Of a stretch of 37,717 nucleotides of DNA, positions 31,155 through 37,582 are shown piece by piece. The translations under genes and the position numbers were made by a program. Below the pieces are notes generated by a model that was not told where the DNA came from, did no database searches, and saw only the letters and a list, made by a program, of their open reading frames with translations. Within the stretch, counting starts at the first letter, position 1; every line of letters starts with the position of its first letter. This DNA is from a virus, in IMG/VR virus record IMGVR_UViG_3300034375_007853, positions 1 to 37,717 of that record; one strand, given 5' to 3'.

Positions 31155-31614
31155 ATCTTATTCTTTTAGCGGCTAATTCAATAGCTTCAATAATCTTTGT
31201 GTAACCTGTACATCTACATAAATTACCTGCTAAATGGTTTCTTATTTCTCCTCGTGTAGGATAAGGATTATCATCTAGTAATTTCTTTGCCATCATCAAC
31301 ATACCTGTACCACAGAAGCCACATTGTAAAGAACCTAATTCTTCGAAAGCTTCTTGTAATGGGTGTAATTGATGATTATTTGCCAGACCTTCGATCGTCT
31401 GTACTTCTGAACCGTTAGCTTTGACTGCTAACATAATACATGAGTTAACTACTTCACCGTCGACTATAACCGTACAGGTACCGCAGTCTCCCACGTCGCA
31501 TCCCAACTTGGCACCAGTGAGGTCTAAATATTCTCTTAGAAATTTTAAGAGCGTAGTCTCTGGTGGCACGTCGGCAGAACGTTTCTGTCCATTTACCCGA
31601 ATTTCTACCTGCAT
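31123..31614 (-). CDS. 2Fe-2S iron-sulfur protein, CoxS/xanthine dehydrogenase small-subunit type
   Basis: 163 aa, full family length. The plant-type ferredoxin domain binds one cluster through C39, C44, C47 and C59 (GCDVGDCGTC...NSC). The C-terminal helical domain binds the second through C98, C101, C133 and C135 (LQCGFCGTGM and NLCRCTGYTK). All eight ligands are present. In cells this subunit passes electrons from a molybdenum-cofactor large subunit (CO, xanthine, aldehyde or nicotinate dehydrogenases) to a flavoprotein. Neither partner is in the window. The start codon overlaps the stop of the upstream methyltransferase (TAATG), so it belongs to a late phage operon. Its base composition looks somewhat more GC-rich than its surroundings. 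Confidence 0.93.
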   Translation of the reverse strand: MQVEIRVNGQKRSADVPPETTLLKFLREYLDLTGAKLGCDVGDCGTCTVIVDGEVVNSCIMLAVKANGSEVQTIEGLANNHQLHPLQEAFEELGSLQCGFCGTGMLMMAKKLLDDNPYPTRGEIRNHLAGNLCRCTGYTKIIEAIELAAKRIRFNDPGYTDYH

Positions 31615-32243
31615 TAATCAGAAGCAACGACCATGGCAAAAGGTTTCATTTTTCCTGAACATGTAGTTAAAGAAGTTTGAATGCCTGAGCCATCGACGTT
31701 TTTAAATAAAGGCTTAATGAAATTAACAAATTCAGCATGCGATCTCCAACGGTTTTGTAATGGGTGGTGGTCTTCGTAGATATGATCAGGTCGACCAACT
31801 CTACTTGTAAAAATCCATTTCTTTGCAAACTGTTTATAGTGATTTATCATACGAACAGGATCTTTAATATATTCTAAAACTTCTACACATAGACCTACTT
31901 CCCATTGCTTTCTTTCTGCACTAGCTGGAAGTGGTTGTCCACCCTTTGCTCTGTACTGCCATAGATCAAGTAGATCAAAATCTAAATCATGTTGTAACAT
32001 ACATTTTTTATTGAGATCTATTGAAAAATAGTCTTCGTTATGTTTAGCATATTTTTTAATAAATTCGTTTCCAGCACCAAGATCAAGCATTGAACAATTA
32101 TGAGGAATCTTAGTAGTAATCGTATCGTATATTTCACCCCATCGTGCAGACTCTTTCCACTGTTCTGGAAAAAAATGTTCTTTAAAAGCTCTAGAGCATA
32201 ATCTTATTACATTTTGAGGAACATACGTTGGTGAGTATGACAT
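31614..32243 (-). CDS. SAM-dependent methyltransferase-like protein (paralogue B)
   Basis: 209 aa. Motif I is CSMLDLGAGNEFI, followed by YFSIDLNKK (acidic end of strand 2) and a VGLCVEVLEYIKDP segment of Methyltransf_11 type. It shares WEVGLCVEVLEYIKDPVRMI.HYKQFAKKWIFTSR with the equivalent part of the next protein upstream in the operon, so the two are paralogues. A good AGGAG lies before the ATG. Substrate unknown; sugars, lipids or virion proteins are possible. Confidence 0.68.
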   Translation of the reverse strand: MSYSPTYVPQNVIRLCSRAFKEHFFPEQWKESARWGEIYDTITTKIPHNCSMLDLGAGNEFIKKYAKHNEDYFSIDLNKKCMLQHDLDFDLLDLWQYRAKGGQPLPASAERKQWEVGLCVEVLEYIKDPVRMINHYKQFAKKWIFTSRVGRPDHIYEDHHPLQNRWRSHAEFVNFIKPLFKNVDGSGIQTSLTTCSGKMKPFAMVVASD

Positions 32244-32253
32244 AATTTATCTC

Positions 32254-32901
32254 CTATGGTGTACAAACACCAATCAAAAATGGTTTTGGAAATCCTGTTC
32301 CATAAGTTACAATATCTGTAAAGATTACATCACTTACAGTTACGCTTGTAAAATGCTCATTTAAGAATACTATCCATTCGTCTCTTGTCCAACCATTTTT
32401 AAAAGTCAGTCGACTTTCTCTGAAAGCTATGTTTTCTTCAGTTATAGGTCTAATTGTTAAAACCCAATTTGTTGCATACTGTTTATAATGATCTAATAAT
32501 CTACCTGGATCTTCAATGAATTGAAGTACTTCTACAAGAAGACCAATATCCCACGTCCTATCAAAAGTAAGAAGAGATCCATCTAAATCGTGAACCTCAT
32601 CTGCTGCAGGATTTACGTCAACACCATGATAATCAGTACAAGTAATTGCATTGAGTATATCTTTGTCTCCACAACCTAAGTCAAGTATTGATGAACCACT
32701 TGGAACATAATCTGCAACATCAGTGTGAATTGCTCTCCATCTATCTTTGATGCTATGCATGCTAGCTAGTTTTGATTTATAATCGGAATCTACAGAACTT
32801 GCTGTCCAATCTTTTGATAGTATATTGTTATCACTATCAAGTGTTAAACCGTTTGCTCTTATAGTTTCAAATTCTGTAGTGAATGTAGATTTATCTGTCA
32901 T
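32254..32901 (-). CDS. SAM-dependent methyltransferase-like protein (paralogue A)
   Basis: 215 aa. Motif I is SILDLGCGDKDIL, then YHGVDVNPAADEVHD, then WDIGLLVEVLQFIEDPGRLL. It heads the minus-strand late operon methyltransferase A - methyltransferase B - CoxS. The TATAAATA late promoter ends 7 nt upstream, without a Shine-Dalgarno. Confidence 0.68.
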   Translation of the reverse strand: MTDKSTFTTEFETIRANGLTLDSDNNILSKDWTASSVDSDYKSKLASMHSIKDRWRAIHTDVADYVPSGSSILDLGCGDKDILNAITCTDYHGVDVNPAADEVHDLDGSLLTFDRTWDIGLLVEVLQFIEDPGRLLDHYKQYATNWVLTIRPITEENIAFRESRLTFKNGWTRDEWIVFLNEHFTSVTVSDVIFTDIVTYGTGFPKPFLIGVCTP

Positions 32902-32908
32902 AATAATT

Positions 32909-32916
32909 TATTTATA
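32909..32916 (-). promoter_or_regulatory. Late promoter TATAAATA (minus strand)
   Basis: TATTTATA on the plus strand. It drives the methyltransferase-CoxS operon, whose ATG is at 32901. It is divergent from the csg late promoter 32 nt away. Confidence 0.75.
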
Positions 32917-32948
32917 CAAATCAAATCTTTGTTTTAAACCATTTTACA

Positions 32949-32956
32949 TATAAATA
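32949..32956 (+). promoter_or_regulatory. Late promoter TATAAATA of the csg operon
   Basis: Exact late box 24 nt before the csgF-like ATG at 32981. It is followed by GGAG at 32971-32974, so this transcript has a normal short leader, unlike most late genes here. Confidence 0.78.
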
Positions 32957-32980
32957 GTTAAAAGCAATATGGAGTAGATT

Positions 32981-33466
32981 ATGCGCTTTGCACTTATACT
33001 AATGTTAGTATGCAATGTGGCGTTGGCAGATACAATTACGTTTGGATTTAAGAATCCATCGTTCAGTGGTGTTGGTCAAGGTTCACACTATCTTACTGTA
33101 GAAAATCAAGAATCATCAAGAGAAAAAGCAATTCAAGATGCACTTGATGCTGCAGAACGAGCAGCACAAAGAGAAGAGGATAACTCAACTCTTGCTAAGT
33201 TTATTCGTAACCTTGAGTCAAGAATTTATGCTCAGTTATCAAAGACTTTAGTCGAGCAAATGTTTGCAAACGAGGATCCAGTATTGTTTGGTAGTTTCGT
33301 ATTAGAAGGTTCAACTGTCTCATACGAAGTAGTTACAAATGACGACTTAACCCAGTCAATTGTTCTGATCATAGTAGATCCTGAGGGTTCACAAACTTCA
33401 ATTGAGATTCCTATTGGTACGGGTAACTTTGGTATGACATACGACGCAATTAATGGAGCACCCTAA
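32981..33466 (+). CDS. csgF: Curli assembly protein CsgF-like
   Basis: 161 aa. A signal peptide (MRFALILMLVCNVALAD) is followed by the CsgF N-terminal signature TITFGFKNPSFSGVGQGSH. In E. coli this segment (TMTFQFRNPNFGGNP) inserts into the CsgG channel. The remainder is an alanine/glutamate-rich helix and a C-terminal beta domain (QTSIEIPIGT...), again CsgF-like. CsgF caps the CsgG pore and links it to curlin nucleation at the cell surface. First gene of the plus-strand operon; its stop overlaps the next start (TAATG). Confidence 0.9.
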   Translation: MRFALILMLVCNVALADTITFGFKNPSFSGVGQGSHYLTVENQESSREKAIQDALDAAERAAQREEDNSTLAKFIRNLESRIYAQLSKTLVEQMFANEDPVLFGSFVLEGSTVSYEVVTNDDLTQSIVLIIVDPEGSQTSIEIPIGTGNFGMTYDAINGAP

Positions 33467-33648
33467 TGGCAATTAAACTTGGAGAATCAGTAAGAGAACG
33501 AGGTAAAAGATTTTTATGGAAACATGATTATCTTAAAACACATTCAACAAAATCTTTACTTGAGAAATATGAATCATTAAATACGATACCAAAGGTGAAA
33601 CAAAAAGTAAGGAATGAACTAGTACGGAGACATGCGTTATCTACTTAG
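33466..33648 (+). CDS. Small basic protein between csgF and csgG
   Basis: 60 aa, strongly basic, helical, no signal or membrane helix (MAIKLGESVRERGKRFLW ...). GGAG precedes the ATG. It overlaps both csg genes, by 1 and 17 nt. Function unknown; cytoplasmic location is expected. Confidence 0.6.
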   Translation: MAIKLGESVRERGKRFLWKHDYLKTHSTKSLLEKYESLNTIPKVKQKVRNELVRRHALST

Positions 33649-34531
33649 TACAGTAGTATTATTTCTTGTAGGATGTTCTGGAATACCTCAATATACTGAA
33701 ACACCTCTTGACTGTGATCCTTATATCGAAAGAGAAAGAACTCTTGGAGAAGCAATTACATCGATACCGAATGCGGTAAGATCGACACTTCCTCTTGTGT
33801 GTAACGATGAGCCAGAGATTATAGAACTTCCATCGTATGTACAGCTACTCAATCTACCACCAGCAGAACAAATGCCTATCGTTGCTGTTTATAGCTTTAC
33901 AGATCAAACAGGACAAAGAAGATCTGTAGAAAATATTGCATCATTCTCTACAGCAGTAACTCAAGGTGGTACAGCATTATTAATTGATGCTTTAAAATCA
34001 GCTGGAGGAGGTAGCTGGTTTCGAGTTGTAGAGAGACAAGGATTAGATAATCTTGTACGAGAAAGACAGATTATAAGAAGTACAAGAGAAGAGTATGCAG
34101 GTGTCAATTCAGAAGCGCTAAACCCACTTTTATTTGCAGGAATGATTATTGAAGGTGGTATTATTGGATATGACACAAATATTGAAACAGGAGGACGTGG
34201 TGCACGTACTCTTGGAATTGGCGTCAGTACAGAATATCGTAAAGACGTCGTTACGATTTCACTTAGAGCCGTGTCGGTTCTAACTGGAGAGATTATATTA
34301 AACGTCCAATCCCGAAAAACTGTATTCTCATTCGGAGGAGGCGGTGATTTGTTCCGATTCATTGAAGATGGAACACAACTATTAGAGTATGAGGACGGAG
34401 TAGGTATGAATGAGCCAGTAACATATGCTGTTCGTACCGCAATAGAGGCCGCAGTATTGGCTCTTATTCGTCAAGGTGACCAAAGAGGATACTGGACTAT
34501 AACAGGAGAAAACAATGAAGAAAATATTTAG
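33632..34531 (+). CDS. csgG: Curli secretion channel CsgG-like lipoprotein
   Basis: 299 aa outer-membrane lipoprotein pore of the type VIII (curli) secretion system. Lipobox LFLVGC with lipidated C15. Family blocks are LLNLPPAEQ, VAVYSFTDQTGQ, NIASFSTAVTQGGTALLIDAL, RVVERQGLDNLVRERQIIR, MIIEGGIIGYDTNIETGG, GARTLGIG, YRKDVVTISLRAVSVLTGEI and FRFIEDG. Compared with E. coli, F56 of the constriction is kept (F105) but N55 is replaced by Ser and the Y51 region differs. About 50 additional N-terminal residues with two cysteines precede the core. All strands of the barrel insert appear present, so a functional pore is expected. Confidence 0.93.
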   Translation: MRYLLSTVVLFLVGCSGIPQYTETPLDCDPYIERERTLGEAITSIPNAVRSTLPLVCNDEPEIIELPSYVQLLNLPPAEQMPIVAVYSFTDQTGQRRSVENIASFSTAVTQGGTALLIDALKSAGGGSWFRVVERQGLDNLVRERQIIRSTREEYAGVNSEALNPLLFAGMIIEGGIIGYDTNIETGGRGARTLGIGVSTEYRKDVVTISLRAVSVLTGEIILNVQSRKTVFSFGGGGDLFRFIEDGTQLLEYEDGVGMNEPVTYAVRTAIEAAVLALIRQGDQRGYWTITGENNEENI

Positions 34532-35222
34532 CGCGCTTATCTTCATGTTACTTTCTGTCTCAGTATTCGCTCAGTCTGATGACAATGAAATATTCATTGA
34601 ACAATCGGGTGATACACTAACTCTGTATATAGAACAAGATGGTGAAGGAAACAAAGTCGGAGGAAACGATTTCACTGGTACAGCGACCGATATGGTCATT
34701 ACTGGTGCAAATCTTACTTTTGATATCGATCAAATAGGTAATAACAACCTATTGTTTGGTACATTGACCTCAGCTTCCTCTACCTACAACCTTCTTTTTA
34801 CAGGTGACTCTAACAGCCTTGACTGGTTGATTGGAGACCTCGGCACAGCTGAGACTACTACTTTTGATTTAGACATCACAGGTAGTTCGAACACTATAGA
34901 TTTTGACCAAGGATCTGTTGCCAATGCAGATTATCTAGATTTAGATCTAGCTGTCATTGGTTCTTCAAACGTCTTTGATATAGACGTTGAAGGTACAAAC
35001 AGTATTTGGAACTTTGATATTACTGGAGGCAGTAGTAACATTAACACTGAACAATCTGATGGGTCTGACCACGAAATCAATCTGATTCTCGATGGCGACA
35101 CTGCAGATATTGATATTACACAGACAAATGGTACTTGTCCTGTAGCTGCAAGCTGCTCAAGTGTCGTGAATCTCGATGTAACTTCTGACAATGCAACAAT
35201 TCAGATACTTCAGGAAGACTAG
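34515..35222 (+). CDS. Secreted curlin-like repeat protein (second copy)
   Basis: 235 aa. Signal peptide MKKIFSALIFMLLSVSVFAQ, then SDDNEIFIEQSGDTLTLYIEQ. Imperfect strand-turn repeats rich in Asp, Ser, Thr, Asn and Gly follow, such as FDIDQIGNNN, LDITGSSNTIDFDQ and FDIDVEGTNS. The protein is more acidic than E. coli CsgA. Two Cys (CPVAASC) lie near the C-terminus, as in the minus-strand copy. It is placed directly behind csgG with AGGAG at its start, the classical position for a substrate of the secretion channel. Amyloid formation is plausible but unproven. Confidence 0.75.
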   Translation: MKKIFSALIFMLLSVSVFAQSDDNEIFIEQSGDTLTLYIEQDGEGNKVGGNDFTGTATDMVITGANLTFDIDQIGNNNLLFGTLTSASSTYNLLFTGDSNSLDWLIGDLGTAETTTFDLDITGSSNTIDFDQGSVANADYLDLDLAVIGSSNVFDIDVEGTNSIWNFDITGGSSNINTEQSDGSDHEINLILDGDTADIDITQTNGTCPVAASCSSVVNLDVTSDNATIQILQED

Positions 35223-36321
35223 CCTTATAATTATAAGCCTAATGATGGGGTCGGCCTACACACAGACCGATCCCATCGGCGAAATCATCGAATCAACAGG
35301 GATTGGCTCTATTCTCAGAGACAACAACCCATTAGAACCCACCGTTTCCACTTCAATACAGCTCTATGATGAGGCTCAGACAGGAAATGGCCGTATGTTG
35401 ATTGAATTTTTAGATAACGAAGAGCTTTCGTTAACAGAACAGACCAAAGTATACATCGACGAGGTCTATTACGATCCCAATCCAGACCTATCCCGAATGA
35501 CAATGCGATTTGCAAGAGGTACAGCAAGATTTGCATCAGGTACAGGAGGCAGGATCAATAAAGCAAACGTAGAATTAACCACTCCGACAGCTCAAATCGC
35601 TATCCGAGGCACAGATTTTACCACTACAGTGGACGAGTTAGGACGCTCCCTGATCATGCTGTTACCAGACGAGGATGGAAATGCATCTGGAGAGATCGAT
35701 GTCATCAATGAAGGTGGTACTGTCACGCTGAATGAGGCATTTTCTGCCACGATGGTGTCTTCAATTGCCTCTACACCTACGACACCCGTCGTTGTACAGG
35801 ACCTGACCCCATCTCTGATCGATAATATGTTTATTGTATCTCCTCCGCAGGAAGTACGTGATCGAATAGAAGAAGAAATGAACGAAGATGCCAACGAAGA
35901 CAGTGGAATCCTTGATGTCGACTTCCTCGAATACAACGAATTAGAGTCTGACGACCTTGAAGATACTACTGAAGATTTCTCTTACAGTGAGTTAGATATC
36001 AATCTACTCGATGTCGATTTTCTTACCGACCTCCTCGATATCATCGAGGCCCTCGACGCGACGATGGTCAGAGATGAGCCTCAACAAACAGATGATTTTT
36101 CTGTACAGTTACGTGGCGCGGTTATGGGAACAAATACAGACAGCCAATATAACATCTTTACAGAAGATAATATGATCGTCTTCTATCGTAATGTCAATGG
36201 AACCATTCGGCTTACCCTTGCCTCCAATGCCAATGTCACAATTGAAACAAGAGTTGAAGGTTATGAAGGTATCATAGACCTGAATGAAGGATCCAATTCC
36301 TTTATACAAATCATACAGTAG
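35191..36321 (+). CDS. FecR-domain secreted protein
   Basis: 376 aa. A signal peptide of about 25 residues (RKTSLIIISLMMGSAYT) is followed by a FecR domain (about 28-170): IGEIIESTGIGSILRDNN, GRMLIEFLDNEELSLTEQTKVYIDE, and TPTAQIAIRGTDFTTTVD, the end of the family. The C-terminal half is very acidic (NELESDDLEDTTEDF) with a final beta segment. FecR-domain proteins with CHASE2 cyclases are a recurring pair in bacteria. It overlaps the curlin-like gene by 32 nt and has no Shine-Dalgarno, so it is probably coupled. Codon and base use look richer in G+C than the rest of the window. Confidence 0.85.
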   Translation: MQQFRYFRKTSLIIISLMMGSAYTQTDPIGEIIESTGIGSILRDNNPLEPTVSTSIQLYDEAQTGNGRMLIEFLDNEELSLTEQTKVYIDEVYYDPNPDLSRMTMRFARGTARFASGTGGRINKANVELTTPTAQIAIRGTDFTTTVDELGRSLIMLLPDEDGNASGEIDVINEGGTVTLNEAFSATMVSSIASTPTTPVVVQDLTPSLIDNMFIVSPPQEVRDRIEEEMNEDANEDSGILDVDFLEYNELESDDLEDTTEDFSYSELDINLLDVDFLTDLLDIIEALDATMVRDEPQQTDDFSVQLRGAVMGTNTDSQYNIFTEDNMIVFYRNVNGTIRLTLASNANVTIETRVEGYEGIIDLNEGSNSFIQIIQ

Positions 36322-36330
36322 GCTTACAGC

Positions 36331-36338
36331 TATAAATA
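36331..36338 (+). promoter_or_regulatory. Late promoter TATAAATA
   Basis: Exact late box, 9 nt after the FecR stop codon. It ends 5 nt before the ATG at 36344, and ACCCC between them is not a Shine-Dalgarno. Confidence 0.78.
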
Positions 36339-36343
36339 ACCCC

Positions 36344-37018
36344 ATGGACTTTACATTTATTCCAGACTATCACATCCCAGACCTTCCCTTGAAAAGGTAC
36401 GTCGCCCAACTCCCGAATGATACCTATAAAGATCCTCAACTACAAAAAATCCTGCACAATACCCTACCTCTCGTAGAGAAGGCGTTCGGACTTGAATTAC
36501 TGCCTACATATTCCTATCTCAAAAAGTATAAAGAAGGAGATATACTACTACCCCATAGGGATAGACCTGCCTGTGAATACTCTGTTTCCCTCTGTATTGA
36601 TACCAATACCCTCTATCCATTCCTCCTACAGTACCAAGGACAACCTGTCGTATATCCTTTTGTGATGCAACCAGGTCAGGCAGTACTCTATAAAGGACCT
36701 GTGATGCGACACTGGAGACCTCGGTTAACCAAACATATCGTACATAAATGGTCTGGGTATGAGATCAATGTAGATCAACCGTATGCCTACCAGTGTTTAC
36801 TGCATTATGTAGATAAGAATGGTTTCTACGCGAATCAGGCCGGAGATGTCTTTATCGATGTAAAGAATGGTGTTATACTACCTGGAGAAGGCGGAGAAGA
36901 GAAATATAGCAGTGAAGGTGGTACATCCGGCTCTGCAATGAAAAAAATGGATCCCTATGCCGATATAGATGGCGACTGGCAATATCATCTGAGTTATATG
37001 ACCGATCTGGGGGACTGA
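36344..37018 (+). CDS. 2OG-Fe(II) oxygenase-like protein
   Basis: 224 aa. The iron site is H71-x-D73 (LLPHRDRPACEYSVSL) with distal H123 (VMRHWRPRL). The core spans about residues 45-160. The remaining Gly/Glu-rich tail is unusual. The start is set at ATG 36344 by the late promoter; in-frame upstream codons lie in the FecR gene. Likely a hydroxylase of unknown substrate, expressed late. Confidence 0.7.
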   Translation: MDFTFIPDYHIPDLPLKRYVAQLPNDTYKDPQLQKILHNTLPLVEKAFGLELLPTYSYLKKYKEGDILLPHRDRPACEYSVSLCIDTNTLYPFLLQYQGQPVVYPFVMQPGQAVLYKGPVMRHWRPRLTKHIVHKWSGYEINVDQPYAYQCLLHYVDKNGFYANQAGDVFIDVKNGVILPGEGGEEKYSSEGGTSGSAMKKMDPYADIDGDWQYHLSYMTDLGD

Positions 37019-37239
37019 TCTCCCGGCCCCAAAAAAAATTTCTGGATAAGTACATGATTGTGCTTGGAATCACACTGATGCGGTTAACCTATGCATAGGG
37101 CTTCGAAAAAGGGTACCTATGTTATAAAAACGCACTGGGGATTCCCCAATACCGCAACTATATCTCTAACGATATCATATACTTACGCTGTTTTTTCGTA
37201 AGTCTTTGATTTGATTGGAGTTATAGTTGTAAAAAAACA
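37019..37239. other. Structured intergenic region without genes
   Basis: No ORF with a plausible start. It contains an A8 run (37031-37038), the perfect 12-bp palindrome CCTATGCATAGG (37088-37099), a TGGGG/CCCCA hairpin (37136-37148), and a 7-bp hairpin ACTTACG/CGTAAGT with a T6-containing loop (37181-37203). The block ATCATATACTT (37174-37184) and the following promoter elements repeat those at 21590-21649. It is where the late operon ends and an early unit begins. Possible roles are transcription stop, origin or regulator binding. Confidence 0.55.
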
Positions 37240-37268
37240 TGTACTTATCACAAATAATATGGGATAAT
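37240..37268 (+). promoter_or_regulatory. Early promoter (TGTACT-17-GATAAT)
   Basis: TGTACT (37240-37245) and GATAAT (37263-37268). The upstream ATTGGAGTTATAGTT (37214-37228) and AAAAAACATGTAC (37232-37244) are identical to the copy at 21619-21649. It is followed by a leader with AAAGGAG. Confidence 0.72.
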
Positions 37269-37312
37269 GGTACCATAATTTGATAAACATGATGAATAAA
37301 GGAGTAAACAAT

Positions 37313-37582
37313 ATGAATCTAAACACAATATTAAAGAACATCAGAGATATCGATAACATGCAAGATCTTGTTGCGATTAACGAAGCTTTAAGAGATCAGC
37401 ATAATGTCATCAAGAAAATGGCTGCAAGAGCTGCAAAAGCTGTATATAGACGTGCTGATAAGATCAAGATGTCTAACGGCAAGACCGGTACCATCATCGA
37501 GATTAAACGTACAAAGGCCGTTGTTGATATCGAAGGTGAGCGTTGGAGAGTTCCATTGACAATGATCGTAGGTAAAGTTTAA
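37313..37582 (+). CDS. Small early protein with KOW-like C-terminus
   Basis: 89 aa. The helical N-terminal half is followed by a beta-rich end (SNGKTGTIIEIKRTKAVVDI) that resembles a KOW/SH3-like nucleic-acid-binding fold. The start at ATG 37313 is set by AAAGGAG; an in-frame ATG at 37280 lies upstream of it. It is under an early promoter and overlaps the next start codon (TAATG). Confidence 0.6.
   Translation: MNLNTILKNIRDIDNMQDLVAINEALRDQHNVIKKMAARAAKAVYRRADKIKMSNGKTGTIIEIKRTKAVVDIEGERWRVPLTMIVGKV

Noticed and set aside
31123-31614. Host contamination as the origin of the CoxS-like gene
   Set aside because: It shares a TAATG overlap with a methyltransferase gene in an operon with a phage late promoter and is flanked by phage genes on both sides.
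33961-34362. Minus-strand ORF of 133 codons inside csgG
   Set aside because: Shadow of the strongly supported csgG reading frame, without a ribosome site or promoter.
37019-37060. Intrinsic terminator after the last oxygenase (GGGGG...CCCC then A-run)
   Set aside because: For the plus strand the stem is followed by A residues, not T residues, and stem pairing is irregular.
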